Shown: positions 53,739 through 62,432 of the stretch, one piece after another
Position numbering within the stretch: the stretch's first letter is position 1
How the letters are laid out: each line of letters begins with the position of its first letter
Origin: Inquilinus sp. Marseille-Q2685
Lineage (GTDB): Bacteria > Pseudomonadota > Alphaproteobacteria > DSM-16000 > Inquilinaceae
Assembly (NCBI RefSeq): GCF_916619195.1
Contig: NZ_CAKAKL010000009.1
Location: forward strand, 1 to 64,000
Reading direction: 5' to 3'
DNA: 64,000 bases
Program-made: the position numbers and the translations under genes
Notes under the pieces: model-generated
What the model saw: the letters and a program-made list of their open reading frames with translations, nothing else
The model's database searches: none
Told to the model about the DNA's origin: nothing

Positions 53739-54677
53739 CTAGCCCCGGTTCAATGCGGCGCGGACGGCGGCGAGTCCGTCCTGTCCGTCGCGGGTGGTCA
53801 CGCCGGCCAGCCAGCCGGACAGAAGATCGGGGTGAGCCTTGAGATACTGCGCGGCGGCTGCCTTGCCGTCCGCCCCCTCGCCCAGAATCCCCATGATCTG
53901 GTTTTCCATCTCGACCGTGAACGTCAGCTGTGACAGCAGCCGGGCGAGATTCGGGCAATTCTTCGACAAGTCTCGCTTCGTCACGGTGTAGACGGTGGCA
54001 CGGCCGTAATTCGGGCCGAAATAGGCGTCGCCGCCGCTGAGATAGGCGATCTGGAACTGGGTGTTCATCGGGTGCGGCTCCCAGGCCAGGAAGGCGATCC
54101 ATTCCTTCCGGCGCACCGCACGGTCCACCTGGCTCAGCATGCCCTGCTCGCTCGATTCGACCAGGGTCCAGCCGCCAAGGTCGAAATCCTTGGTGTCGAT
54201 CATCTTCTGGATGTTCTGGTTCGCCGGCGCCCCGGGCCCGATGCCGTAGATCCTGCGGCCGAACTGGTCGGCATGCTTGGCCAGATCGGCGAAGTCCTTC
54301 ACTCCGGCCTCGGCGACATAGGCCGGCACCGCCAGGGTGAAGCGGATGCCGTCGAGATTCGGGCGGATCACCTCGATCGCCTTCTCGGCCACCAGCGGCT
54401 CGACGAAGGTCTTCTGCGCCGGCATCCAGTTGCCGAGGAAGACGTCGATCTGGCCGTTCTTCAGGCTTTCGAAGGTCACTGGCGGGGCCAGGGTCTCCAC
54501 CTTCTGGGTGTAGCCCAGCGGCTCCAGGAGCGTGCCGAGGACGCCGTTGGTCGAGGTGATGTCGGTCCAGCCCGGATCCGACATGCGCACGGTGGCGCAG
54601 CTGTCGGGATCGGCCGCGGCGGCGGGCGTGGCCGCCAGCAGCAGGCCGGTCAGGGCAAGGGCGATGAGGCGCGCCAT
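53739..54677 (-). CDS. choX: Choline ABC-transporter substrate-binding protein ChoX
   Basis: Periplasmic binding protein of the OpuAC type, 312 residues, signal peptide of about 21 residues (LALTGLLLAATPAAA). ChoX-like stretches: VRMSDPGWTDITSTNGVLGT, DVFLGNWMPAQKTFVEPL, GIGPGAPANQNIQKMI, FLAWEPHPMN, YGRATVYTVTKRDLSKNCPN. Binds choline (and acetylcholine) for import. It overlaps the end of betC by 28 nt; permease and ATPase genes (choW, choV) are not next to it and would be elsewhere. Confidence 0.93.
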   Translation of the reverse strand: MARLIALALTGLLLAATPAAAADPDSCATVRMSDPGWTDITSTNGVLGTLLEPLGYTQKVETLAPPVTFESLKNGQIDVFLGNWMPAQKTFVEPLVAEKAIEVIRPNLDGIRFTLAVPAYVAEAGVKDFADLAKHADQFGRRIYGIGPGAPANQNIQKMIDTKDFDLGGWTLVESSEQGMLSQVDRAVRRKEWIAFLAWEPHPMNTQFQIAYLSGGDAYFGPNYGRATVYTVTKRDLSKNCPNLARLLSQLTFTVEMENQIMGILGEGADGKAAAAQYLKAHPDLLSGWLAGVTTRDGQDGLAAVRAALNRG

Positions 54678-56254
54678 GATTCAGTCTCCCTGTTGTTGTC
54701 GTCCCCACTGGGGGCATTGCCGCGCGTGACGCGCGGGAACCGGGCGGCGGCTTCCAGGTCGTCGAGATCCATGTGGTTGCGGATGTATTGCCGGGTGGCG
54801 TCCTGCCGCGGCTGCCAGTCCCAGCCGTGCAGGGCGCCCCGGCGCAGCGCCGCATCCACGAAGCGCCGCCGCCTCTGGCTTTCCAGCACCTGCTCGCGCA
54901 GGCGCGGCAGGTCCCAGCGCGCCGCCACCTCCGCCCGGAAGGCCGCGACCCGCGCGGCCTCGGCCGGGTCGGCGGCGCGGTTCACCCGCTCGCCCGGATC
55001 GGTGGTCAGGTCGAAAAGCTGGTCGGGATCGGCCGGGCTGTGGATGAACTTCCAGCCTTCGCGCCGGATCATCACGATCGGCGCCACCGCGCCTTCGGCC
55101 AGGTATTCGCCCAGGACCAGGTCATGCCCGCCGGCGCCGGCCAGATGCGGCAGCAGGCTGCGCCCGTCCAGCGGCGTCGGGGGCGGCGGCGCGCCCTCCG
55201 GCGTTGCGAGGTCGACCAGGGTCGGCAGCAGGTCGGCGGAGGACACGGCGGCGCCGACCCGGTGCGGCATGAAGCGGCCGGGGGCATGCACGATCAGCGG
55301 GATGCGGCAGCCGCCCTCCAGGAAGCTCATCTTGTACCAGAGGCCGCGCTCGCCCAGGAACTCGCCGTGGTCGGACAGCAGGATGGTGACCGTGTCCTCG
55401 GCCAGGCCGGTACGGCGCAGCGCCTCCATCACCCGGCCGAACTGCTCGTCGACATAGGCGATGGCGCCGTAATAGGCGCGCCGGGCGCGGCGGGTCTGCT
55501 CGGCGGTGATCGGCGTCCGGTCCAGCTCGCACACCGCGCGCAGCCGGCGCGAATGCGGGTCGTCGGCCGGCGCGTCCTCGGGCAGCGGGATGTCCTCGTC
55601 GCGATGCAGGGTCCAGTACCTCTCCGGCACGGCGAAGGGATCGTGCGGATGGGTCAGCGACACGGTCAGGCAGAAGGGCCGGCCGTCGCCGTTCCGCGCC
55701 AGGTCGTAGAGGCGGCGCTCGGCCGCGAACACCACCTCGTCGTCGAAATCCAGCTGGTTGGTGCGGATGCAGGGGCCGGCGTCGATCACCGACGACATGT
55801 TGTGATACCAGCTCGGCCGCGCCTCCGGCCGGTCCCAGTCCGGCGTCCAGCCGAAATCGGCGGGGTAGATGTCGGTGGTCAGCCGCTCCTCGAAGCCGTG
55901 CAGCTGGTCGGCGCCGCAGAAATGCATCTTGCCCGACAGGATGGTGCGGTAGCCGAGCGCCCGCAGCGCATGGGCGAAGGTCGGGATGTCGGAGGGGAAC
56001 TCGGCGGCGTTGTCATAGGCACCGATCGCCGAGGGCAGCCGGCCGGACATGAACACCGCGCGGGAAGGCCCGCAGAGCGGGCTGTTGCAGTAGGCGGCGT
56101 CGAACACTACCCCGTCGCGGGCCAGCGCCGCCATCACCGGCGCCTGCACCACGGGGTTGCCATAGGCCGGCAGGGCGAAGGGGGTGAGCTGGTCCGCCAT
56201 CAGGATCAGGATGTTCGGTCGCCGCGCCTCTGTCCCCACGATCCGCCTCTCCAT
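54650..56254 (-). CDS. betC: Choline-sulfatase
   Basis: 534-residue arylsulfatase-family enzyme that hydrolyses choline-O-sulfate to choline. Sulfatase signature CGPSRAVFMSGR in YCNSPLCGPSRAVFMSG (formylglycine Cys near residue 53), metal-site LILMADQLTPFALPAYGNP at the N-terminus, TILLSDHGEFLGERGLWYK, SLTHPHDPFAVPERY. Starts MERRIVGTEARRPNILIL. Cytoplasmic (no signal). In the standard cluster with choX and a LysR regulator, feeding choline into the Bet pathway. Confidence 0.95.
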   Translation of the reverse strand: MERRIVGTEARRPNILILMADQLTPFALPAYGNPVVQAPVMAALARDGVVFDAAYCNSPLCGPSRAVFMSGRLPSAIGAYDNAAEFPSDIPTFAHALRALGYRTILSGKMHFCGADQLHGFEERLTTDIYPADFGWTPDWDRPEARPSWYHNMSSVIDAGPCIRTNQLDFDDEVVFAAERRLYDLARNGDGRPFCLTVSLTHPHDPFAVPERYWTLHRDEDIPLPEDAPADDPHSRRLRAVCELDRTPITAEQTRRARRAYYGAIAYVDEQFGRVMEALRRTGLAEDTVTILLSDHGEFLGERGLWYKMSFLEGGCRIPLIVHAPGRFMPHRVGAAVSSADLLPTLVDLATPEGAPPPPTPLDGRSLLPHLAGAGGHDLVLGEYLAEGAVAPIVMIRREGWKFIHSPADPDQLFDLTTDPGERVNRAADPAEAARVAAFRAEVAARWDLPRLREQVLESQRRRRFVDAALRRGALHGWDWQPRQDATRQYIRNHMDLDDLEAAARFPRVTRGNAPSGDDNNRETESWRASSPLP

Positions 56255-56338
56255 GCCTATGCAACGCCGGGGACCGCGCCCCGGTTCAGCCGACAGGATG
56301 GGGTGCGGCCGAAAGGATCGTGAAGACCGCGGCCGTTC

Positions 56339-57280
56339 ATGGAGGTATTATCCCGCTTTATGGCAACCCGCCGTCGCGACCTGCCGCCGATGCCGGCGCT
56401 CCTGGCCTTCGAGGCCGCGGGGCGGCTGTCGAATTTCAGCGCCGCCGCGCGCGAGCTCGGGGCCACCCAGCCGGCCGTCTCCCATCAGATCGCCGCATTG
56501 GAGGCGCGGCTGGGCACGGCCCTGTTCCGGCGGCTGCACCGCGGCGTGGCTCTGACCGCGGAGGGCGAGCGGCTGCTGCAGGTGGTGACCCGGTCGCTCG
56601 ACGCCATCGCCGACACGGCGGCGGAGATCCGCCAGGCGCGAGACCCGGGCGGGTTGACCGTCGCCACCGATTTCGGCTTCGCGACCTACTGGCTGCTGCC
56701 GCGGCTGGAGCGGCTGCGGGCGGCGCTGGGCGGGGTCGAGATCCGCATCCTGGCCAGCCAGGACGTGCTCGACCCGCGCGACCGCGCCGTCGATGCGGTG
56801 ATCGCCTTCGGGTCGGGACGCTGGCCCGGCTGCACGGTCGACCGGCTGTTCCCGGAAAGCGTGGTGCCGATCTGCAGCCCCGGGATGATGGCCCGGCTGC
56901 CGCGCCTCACGGCGCCGGCCGACCTGCTGGACCAGCCGCTCCTGCATCTCGATAGCCCGGACCCGGCGCGCTGGCTCGACTGGGCCGGCTGGTTCCGGGG
57001 GCAGGGGGTGGAGGGCGCGCCGCGCGGCCGGTCCGTGCGCCTCAACAATTACCCGCTGGTGCTGCAGGCGGCGCTGGCCGGGCAGGGGGTGGCGCTGGGC
57101 TGGCGGCCACTGGTCGACGACCTGCTGGCCGCGGGCCAGCTCGTCGCCTGCCTGCCTTCGCCGTACCGCACCCAGCGCGGCTACTTCCTGGCCCAGCCCC
57201 TGGCCGACCGGCCGGACCCGCTGCGCGCCGCCTTCCGCGACTGGCTGGTGGCCGAGGCGGCGGGCCGTGCCCGTGGTTGA
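56339..57280 (+). CDS. LysR-type choline-sulfate utilisation regulator
   Basis: 313 residues (a second in-frame ATG at 56360, MATRRRDLPPMPALLAF, is the more usual start). HTH: LLAFEAAGRLSNFSAAARELGATQPAVSHQ with LGTALFRRLHRGVALTAEG. Divergent from betC with 84 nt between, as in other alphaproteobacterial choline-sulfate clusters. Likely activates betC-choX when choline sulfate or choline is present. Confidence 0.9.
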   Translation: MEVLSRFMATRRRDLPPMPALLAFEAAGRLSNFSAAARELGATQPAVSHQIAALEARLGTALFRRLHRGVALTAEGERLLQVVTRSLDAIADTAAEIRQARDPGGLTVATDFGFATYWLLPRLERLRAALGGVEIRILASQDVLDPRDRAVDAVIAFGSGRWPGCTVDRLFPESVVPICSPGMMARLPRLTAPADLLDQPLLHLDSPDPARWLDWAGWFRGQGVEGAPRGRSVRLNNYPLVLQAALAGQGVALGWRPLVDDLLAAGQLVACLPSPYRTQRGYFLAQPLADRPDPLRAAFRDWLVAEAAGRARG

Positions 57281-57308
57281 TCTCAGAGAGGCAGATGGGC
57301 CGGAGCCG

Positions 57309-57438
57309 CCCCCTCACCCGAAATCGCTATGCGATTTCGACCTCTCCCCTGGGGAGAGGTGAAGCGGGCTCGGTTTAAAAATCCCTCTCCTCGGGGAGAG
57401 GGAGGGGCCCGGCGCGTAGCGACGGGAGGGTGAGGGGG
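57309..57438. repeat. Nested palindromic repeat downstream of the LysR and queC genes
   Basis: Perfect 11-bp outer arms CCCCCTCACCC (57309-57319) and GGGTGAGGGGG (57428-57438). Inside: GAAATCGC-TAT-GCGATTTC (57320-57338), CCTCTCC-CCT-GGGGAGAGG (about 57341-57359) and CCCTCTCC-TC-GGGGAGAGGG. It lies between two convergent genes and may end both. Confidence 0.75.
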
Positions 57439-57462
57439 ATCGGACCACGCCGTCGAGCGAGC

Positions 57463-58191
57463 CTAGGGAGTGGCCCGGAACCGGCGCCAGCCTTCGGCGC
57501 GCAGATGGCAGGCCGGGCATTCGCCGCAGCCGTAGCCCCAATCGTGCTTCAGGCTGCGGTCGCCGCGATAGCAGCTGTGGGTCTCGTCGCGGATCAGCCC
57601 GACCAGCGCCTCGCCGCCCAGCGATTCGGCCAGGCGCCAGGTCTCGGCCTTGTCGATCCACATCAGGGGCGTGTGCAGGACGAAGCGGCTCTCCATGCCC
57701 AGGTTCAGCGCCAGCTGCATCGCCTTCATGGTGTCGTCGCGGCAGTCCGGATAGCCGGAATAGTCGGTCTCGCACACCCCGGCGACCAGGTGGCGGAGGC
57801 CGCGGCGATAGGCCAGGGCGGCGGCGAAGGTCACGAACACCAGGTTGCGGCCGGGCACGAAGGTGTTGGGCAGGCCGTTGTCCTGCATCGCGATCTCGAC
57901 GTCGCGGGTCAGCGCCGTGTCGCTGACCTGGCCGAGGACGGACAGGTCCAGCATGTGGTCTTCGCCCAGCCGCCTGGCCCAGTCCGGGAAGCGGTGGCGC
58001 ATCGCCTCCAGCACGACGGGCCGGACGTCGAGCTCGACCCGGTGCCGCTGGCCGTAGTCGAAGCCGACCGTCTCGACCCGGCCGAAGCGCGCCAGGGCCC
58101 AGGCCAGGCAGGTGGCGGAATCCTGCCCGCCGGAGAACAGCACCAGCGCGCCTTCGGCGGCGCCCCTGTCGCCCTGGTCAGCGTCCATCAT
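57463..58191 (-). CDS. queC: 7-cyano-7-deazaguanine synthase QueC
   Basis: 242 residues. ATP-pyrophosphatase loop [18 protein letters not shown] at the N-terminus, then [51 protein letters not shown], and the C-terminal zinc cluster SCYRGDRS...[15 protein letters not shown] (four Cys). Makes preQ0 from CDG with ammonia and ATP. Overlaps queD by 14 nt. With queD and queE it forms the preQ0 pathway; queF is not in the window. Confidence 0.97.
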   Translation of the reverse strand: MMDADQGDRGAAEGALVLFSGGQDSATCLAWALARFGRVETVGFDYGQRHRVELDVRPVVLEAMRHRFPDWARRLGEDHMLDLSVLGQVSDTALTRDVEIAMQDNGLPNTFVPGRNLVFVTFAAALAYRRGLRHLVAGVCETDYSGYPDCRDDTMKAMQLALNLGMESRFVLHTPLMWIDKAETWRLAESLGGEALVGLIRDETHSCYRGDRSLKHDWGYGCGECPACHLRAEGWRRFRATP

Positions 58192-58534
58192 ATTCCGCCC
58201 AGCAGTTCGGGGTCTCGTAGACGGCGACGGCGGCCAGCAGCGGCAGGGCCGGCCGGACCCGGTCCCAGATCCAGATGGCGATGTGCTCGGCCGTCGGGTT
58301 CTCCAGCCCCTCGATCTCGTTCAGGCAGTAATGGTCCAGCCGGGCCAGGATCGGCGCGAAGGCAGCCTCGACGTCGAAGAAGTCGACGACGAAGCCGGTC
58401 TCGGGATCGACCGGCCCCTCCAGTCGCAGCTCGACCCGGTAGGAGTGGCCGTGCATCCGGTGGCAGCGATGCGTCGCCGGCACGTTCGGCAGCCGGTGCG
58501 CCGCCTCGAAGGTGAAGGCCTGGGTGATCCTCAT
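58178..58534 (-). CDS. queD: 6-carboxy-tetrahydropterin synthase QueD
   Basis: 118 residues from ATG 58534, overlapping queE (ATGA). 6-pyruvoyl-tetrahydropterin-synthase-like fold: [20 protein letters not shown] with zinc-binding His and the catalytic Cys, [14 protein letters not shown] (two His), [34 protein letters not shown]. Converts dihydroneopterin triphosphate to CPH4 in preQ0 synthesis. Confidence 0.96.
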   Translation of the reverse strand: MRITQAFTFEAAHRLPNVPATHRCHRMHGHSYRVELRLEGPVDPETGFVVDFFDVEAAFAPILARLDHYCLNEIEGLENPTAEHIAIWIWDRVRPALPLLAAVAVYETPNCWAEYDGR

Positions 58535-59166
58535 GGAATCCCGATCAGCTTGTGGGTCTGCAGGCTCAGCCGCCATTGCGGGTGCGACAGGCAATAGGCG
58601 ACCGCCGCCTCGGTGTTGGCGATGCGGTCGGGCCCGTCCATCGGCTGCAGCCAGAAATGGGTGAAGTCGAGATCCGCCACCGCCTCGGGCGGCAGGTCCG
58701 GCTGGGGATAAACCAGCTTCAGCTCGTCGCCGCGGCGCGCGGCCAAAGGCGCGCCGGCCTTGGGGCTGACGCAGACCCAGTCCAGCTCCGCCGGCGGGTC
58801 GATGGTGCCGTTGGTCTCGACCGCGGCGCTGAAGCCGCGGGCATGGATGGCGTCCAGCAGGGCGCGGTCCAGCTGCAGCAGCGGCTCGCCGCCGGTGAAG
58901 ACGACGAAGCGCTCCGCCTCCGGCCCGTCCCAGCAGGCCTCGATCGCCGCGGCCAGCGCCTCGGCGCTGTCGAAGCGGTCGCCGCCCGGCCCGTCGGTGC
59001 CCAGGAAATCGGTATCGCAGAAGCGGCACACCGCCTCGGCCCGGTCCTGCTCGCGGCCGGTCCACAGGTTGCAGCCGACGAAGCGGCAGAACACCGAGGC
59101 GCGCCCGGCATGGCGGCCTTCGCCCTGCAGGGTCTTGAAGATCTCTTTGACGACGTAGCCCATCAT
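58531..59166 (-). CDS. queE: 7-carboxy-7-deazaguanine synthase QueE
   Basis: Radical-SAM enzyme, 211 residues from ATG 59166 (or 59163). The cluster motif is the QueE-type CX14CX2C: VGCNLW...CRFCDTDF, with a 14-residue insert between the first and second Cys. Other motifs: FKTLQGEGRHAGRASVF, FTGGEPLLQLD, VETNGTIDPPAELDWVCVSP. Makes CDG from CPH4. First gene of the queE-queD-queC operon; GGA 5 nt before the start. Confidence 0.95.
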   Translation of the reverse strand: MMGYVVKEIFKTLQGEGRHAGRASVFCRFVGCNLWTGREQDRAEAVCRFCDTDFLGTDGPGGDRFDSAEALAAAIEACWDGPEAERFVVFTGGEPLLQLDRALLDAIHARGFSAAVETNGTIDPPAELDWVCVSPKAGAPLAARRGDELKLVYPQPDLPPEAVADLDFTHFWLQPMDGPDRIANTEAAVAYCLSHPQWRLSLQTHKLIGIP

Positions 59167-59549
59167 GCTGGTCCAGCGCGGCTCCCGGGCGGTCCGCACC
59201 TGGGACCGTTGCCGCGCGGCGCGGTTTTAGACGTTTTCGCCGCGCCGGTCAGGTGCGAATTGCCGCGGGCGGACATTGCCCCGGTCCTCGGCCAGGGCGG
59301 CACGACTCCACTGGCACCGAAAGGGCCGAGGGTCGCCATAAGGATCAATTGACCAATAAATATAATTCAATATGAATGTAAGTGGTTCTGAAAACAGATA
59401 TCGTCAATGCTTAAGGAATTTTCCGATAAAGGAATGTTTTATTTTCTGAATCAAAGGGTTGTCGTGCCTGCCATATCGGGTTATGCGATATTACGTCTGC
59501 ATTGCTCCGAATGCAGATCTTGTTGAAAGCGATATGGGAGATCCACGAT
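59167..59549. promoter_or_regulatory. AT-rich leader upstream of the Gly-rich protein gene
   Basis: 383 bp without a supported gene. Positions 59340-59520 are strikingly AT-rich for this genome. A promoter-like TTGACC (59349-59354) with 16-nt spacer and TATGAA (59371-59376) precedes ATG 59550 by about 170 nt, and TATAAT is at 59361-59366. Two hairpins follow: ATATCG...CGATAT (about 59473-59491) and TCTGCATT-GCTCCG-AATGCAGA (59496-59517). The part at 59167-59340 lies upstream of queE; I saw no preQ1-type riboswitch there. Confidence 0.5.
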
Positions 59550-60137
59550 ATGGCACTCGATCTTCTCGGCGGCCTGCTTGGCGCTGTGGGGCAGCTCCTG
59601 GGCGGCGACAGCGGCAATCCGGTCGACGGTCTGGGCGATGGCCTGGGAGTCGGCCTCGACAAGGGAACGGAGGCCGGGAACAACGGCCTCCTGGGGGTTG
59701 TCGGCGGGGCGGCCGGCGGCATTGTCGGCCTGCTGATCGGTGCGGCCGACAATCTCGGGGATTCGCTCGACAAGATCCCGGTGCTCGGCGAAGTGCTCGG
59801 CGGTGTGTTGCATCTCGGGAGCGATCTCGTCAACGGGCTGGCCGTCACCGCGGTCGCGATCGTGGACGGCGCCCTCAGCCTCGGCGATGCCCTCGACCTC
59901 GGCCCGATCAGCCAGGTGCTGAACGGCGACACCGGAGGGCTGGCCGGCGGGCTCGGGACCGGCCTGCAGCTCGGGGTGGAATACGGGGCCGAGGTCAGCG
60001 GGGCCGGCCTGGCCGGGAGTGTCGGCGGGATCGTCGGCGGCCTGCTCGGCTTCGCCAACGGCACTCTCGAGAACATCGGCATCGACCTGGGGCTGGGCGG
60101 CGACGACCTGCCGTCGCAGGGCGACTATCTGCTGTAA
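59550..60137 (+). CDS. Glycine-rich hydrophobic protein, possibly secreted
   Basis: 195 residues from ATG 59550 (MALDLLGGLLGAVGQLLGGD), GGGAG 9 nt upstream. No N-terminal signal peptide. The chain alternates Gly/Leu/Val/Ala hydrophobic blocks with Asp/Asn/Gly-rich turns (VDGLGDGLGVGLDKG, GAADNLGDSLDKIPVLGEV, NGDTGGLAGGLGTGLQLG), no Cys, almost no Arg, few Lys. The C-terminus QGDYLL (Asp plus hydrophobics) is like type I secretion signals, but there are no RTX nonapeptides. I do not recognise a family. A bacteriocin, adhesin or surface protein are possible; the neighbours do not decide. Confidence 0.65.
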   Translation: MALDLLGGLLGAVGQLLGGDSGNPVDGLGDGLGVGLDKGTEAGNNGLLGVVGGAAGGIVGLLIGAADNLGDSLDKIPVLGEVLGGVLHLGSDLVNGLAVTAVAIVDGALSLGDALDLGPISQVLNGDTGGLAGGLGTGLQLGVEYGAEVSGAGLAGSVGGIVGGLLGFANGTLENIGIDLGLGGDDLPSQGDYLL

Positions 60138-60155
60138 GCCGGGCGCCTGAAACAC

Positions 60156-60186
60156 ATCGAGGCCCGCGCCGGGCGCGGGCCTCGAT
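60156..60186. terminator. Strong bidirectional hairpin
   Basis: Perfect 15-bp arms ATCGAGGCCCGCGCC (60156-60170) and its complement (60172-60186), loop of one base, between the convergent ends of the Gly-rich gene (60137) and the molybdenum-hydroxylase gene (60213). No U-tract on either side. Confidence 0.65.
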
Positions 60187-60212
60187 TCCGATGGTCGGCC
60201 GGACCCGGCCGT

Positions 60213-62417
60213 TCAGCTGCTGGTCAGCTTCGACAGGTCGAAGGGCAGCGAGCGCAGGCGCTGGCCGGTCGCGGCGAAGACCGCGTTGCCGATCGCCGGC
60301 GCCAGCCCGGGCACGCCCGGCTCGCCGATGCCGGTCGGCGCCTCGGCCGACGGCACGATATGCACCTCGACCTTCGGCATCTCCGACATCCGGGTCGGCT
60401 CGTAGGTGTCGAAATTGGCCTGCTCCACCTCGCCGTCCTTGAGCGTGATCCTGTTGCGCAGGACGACCGAGAGGGCGAAGCCGACCGACCCCTCGACCTG
60501 GGCCCGGATCACGTCGGGGTTGACCGCGATGCCGCAATCGACCGCCGCCACCACCCGGTCGACCTTCAGCGCGCCGCCCTCGACCGAGACCTCGGCCACG
60601 GTGGCGACATAGGTCTCGAACGACTTGTGCACGGCGACGCCGCGGCCCTTGCCGGCCGGCAGGGGCCGGCCCCAGCCCGCCTTCTCCGCCACCAGCGACA
60701 GCACGCCGGCATGCCGCGGCTGGTCGCGCAGCAGCGCCAGGCGGAAGGCGACCGGGTCCTGGCCCGCGGCATGGGCCAGCTCGTCGATCACCGTCTCCAT
60801 CGCGTGGGCGGTGTGGGTGTGGCCGACCGAGCGCCACCACAGCACCGGCACGCCCTCCTTGGCGTTGTGCACCGTCGCGGTCAGGTCCGGCACCGCATAA
60901 TGGGTGTCCGACGCGCCTTCGACGCTGGTGGCATCGATGCCGTCCTTCACCGCGAAGGCTTCGAAGGAGGTGCCGATCATGATCGACTTCCCGACGATCA
61001 CGTGCTCCCAGCCGCTGATCTTGCCGTCCGCGTCCAGCCCGGCCCGGACCTTGTGGTAGACCATCGGCCGGTAGTAGCCGGCCCTCATGTCGTCCTCGCG
61101 GGTCCGCATCAGGTGGATCGGCGCCTTCATGCCAGTGGCCTTGAGGATCATCGCCGCCTCGGCCGCATAGTCCGCGGTCGGGGTGGCGCGCCGGCCGAAG
61201 GAGCCGCCGGTGTAGGCGGAGTTGATCGTCACCTGCTCCGGCTTCAGCCCCAGGATCGCGGCGATGGTCGCCTGCTCGACGGTTTGGAACTGGGACCCGG
61301 CCCACCAGATCGCGCCATCCTTGGTCGGCTCCAGCACGCCGTTCAGCGGCTCCATCGGCGCATGGGCGAGGTAGGGGAATTCGAACTCCGCCTCCACCAG
61401 CTTGGCCGCCTTCTTCAGAGCGGCCTCGGCGTCGCCGCGCTTGGCCGCGGGTAAGCCCGGCGTCTGCGCCAGGGCCTTGTAATCGGCCATGATCGCGTCG
61501 GTCGAGCGGCCCTCGGCCTGGGCAAAGTCCCAGTCGATCTTCAGCGCCTCGCGGCCCTTCATCGCCGCCCAGCTGTCCTTGGCGACGACCGCGACGCCGG
61601 TCGGGATGGTGACGACGTCGACCACGCCCGGCACCTGCTTCGCCGCCGTCGAATCGACGCTCTTGGCCGTGCCGCCGAAGCGCGGCGGATGGGCGACCAG
61701 CGCGGTCAGCTGGCCGGGGCGGCGGACGTCGATCGAGAAGCCGGCCTTGCCGGTGATCTTGGCCGGCGTGTCCAGCCGCGGCACATGCCCGCCGACCAGG
61801 GTGAAGGCCTTCGGGTCCTTCAGCGTGACGTCCGCCGGCGGGGTCAGCGCCGCCGCCTTGCCGGCGAGCTCGCCGAAACGGGCGGATCTGCCGGAGGCGT
61901 GCGCGACGACGCCCTTCTGCACGGTGATCTCGCCGGCCGGGACCTGCCACTCGGCGGCGGCGGCCTGCACCAGCAGGGCGCGGGCCGCGGCGCCGGCCTT
62001 CCGCAGCTGGTCCCAGGAATTGGCGATCGAGGTCGACCCGCCGGTGCCCTGGATCGGGCCGAAGGCGAGGTTGTTGTAGAGCTTGGCGTCGGCCGGGGCG
62101 AATTCGAAGCGCATCTGGCCCCAGTCGGCATCGATCTCCTCGGCCACGATGGTGACGAGGCCGGTGGTGACGCCCTGGCCCATCTCGCAGTGCTTGATCA
62201 GCACGGTGACGGTGTCGTCGGGGGCGACCCGGACGAAGGCGTTGGGGGCGAGGTCGCCGGTCGCGGCCATGGCGCGGCGGGCGAGCGGCAGATGGGCCGC
62301 GATCACCAAGGCGCCGCCCAGGGCGCTTGCGCCCTTCAGGAAGGATCGGCGGTTCGGCCTGGCGAGATCGTCAGCGGCCCCGGATGCGGCCGGGGCGACG
62401 ATTGGCTGAGCAAACAT
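60213..62417 (-). CDS. Tat-exported molybdopterin subunit of a xanthine-dehydrogenase-family hydroxylase
   Basis: 734 residues. Twin-arginine signal NRRSFLKGASALGGALVIAA (about 22-50). Family motifs of the isoquinoline-1-oxidoreductase beta / aldehyde-dehydrogenase group: GQGVTTGLVTIVAEEIDADW, GGSTSIANSWDQLRKAGAAA, GGSFGRRATPTADYAAEA, WWRSVGHTHTAHAMETVIDE, and near the C-terminus GIGEPGVPGLAPAIGNAVFAATG with the catalytic Glu. No FAD subunit is present, typical of periplasmic members that pass electrons to cytochromes. Substrate (aldehyde or N-heterocycle) unknown. Confidence 0.92.
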   Translation of the reverse strand: MFAQPIVAPAASGAADDLARPNRRSFLKGASALGGALVIAAHLPLARRAMAATGDLAPNAFVRVAPDDTVTVLIKHCEMGQGVTTGLVTIVAEEIDADWGQMRFEFAPADAKLYNNLAFGPIQGTGGSTSIANSWDQLRKAGAAARALLVQAAAAEWQVPAGEITVQKGVVAHASGRSARFGELAGKAAALTPPADVTLKDPKAFTLVGGHVPRLDTPAKITGKAGFSIDVRRPGQLTALVAHPPRFGGTAKSVDSTAAKQVPGVVDVVTIPTGVAVVAKDSWAAMKGREALKIDWDFAQAEGRSTDAIMADYKALAQTPGLPAAKRGDAEAALKKAAKLVEAEFEFPYLAHAPMEPLNGVLEPTKDGAIWWAGSQFQTVEQATIAAILGLKPEQVTINSAYTGGSFGRRATPTADYAAEAAMILKATGMKAPIHLMRTREDDMRAGYYRPMVYHKVRAGLDADGKISGWEHVIVGKSIMIGTSFEAFAVKDGIDATSVEGASDTHYAVPDLTATVHNAKEGVPVLWWRSVGHTHTAHAMETVIDELAHAAGQDPVAFRLALLRDQPRHAGVLSLVAEKAGWGRPLPAGKGRGVAVHKSFETYVATVAEVSVEGGALKVDRVVAAVDCGIAVNPDVIRAQVEGSVGFALSVVLRNRITLKDGEVEQANFDTYEPTRMSEMPKVEVHIVPSAEAPTGIGEPGVPGLAPAIGNAVFAATGQRLRSLPFDLSKLTSS

Positions 62418-62432
62418 GGGATCCTCTCCGGT

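Noticed and set aside
59167-59340. preQ1/preQ0 riboswitch upstream of queE
   Set aside because: No compact hairpin with an A-rich tail near the start was found; the 5' region of queE is short and lacks the pattern.
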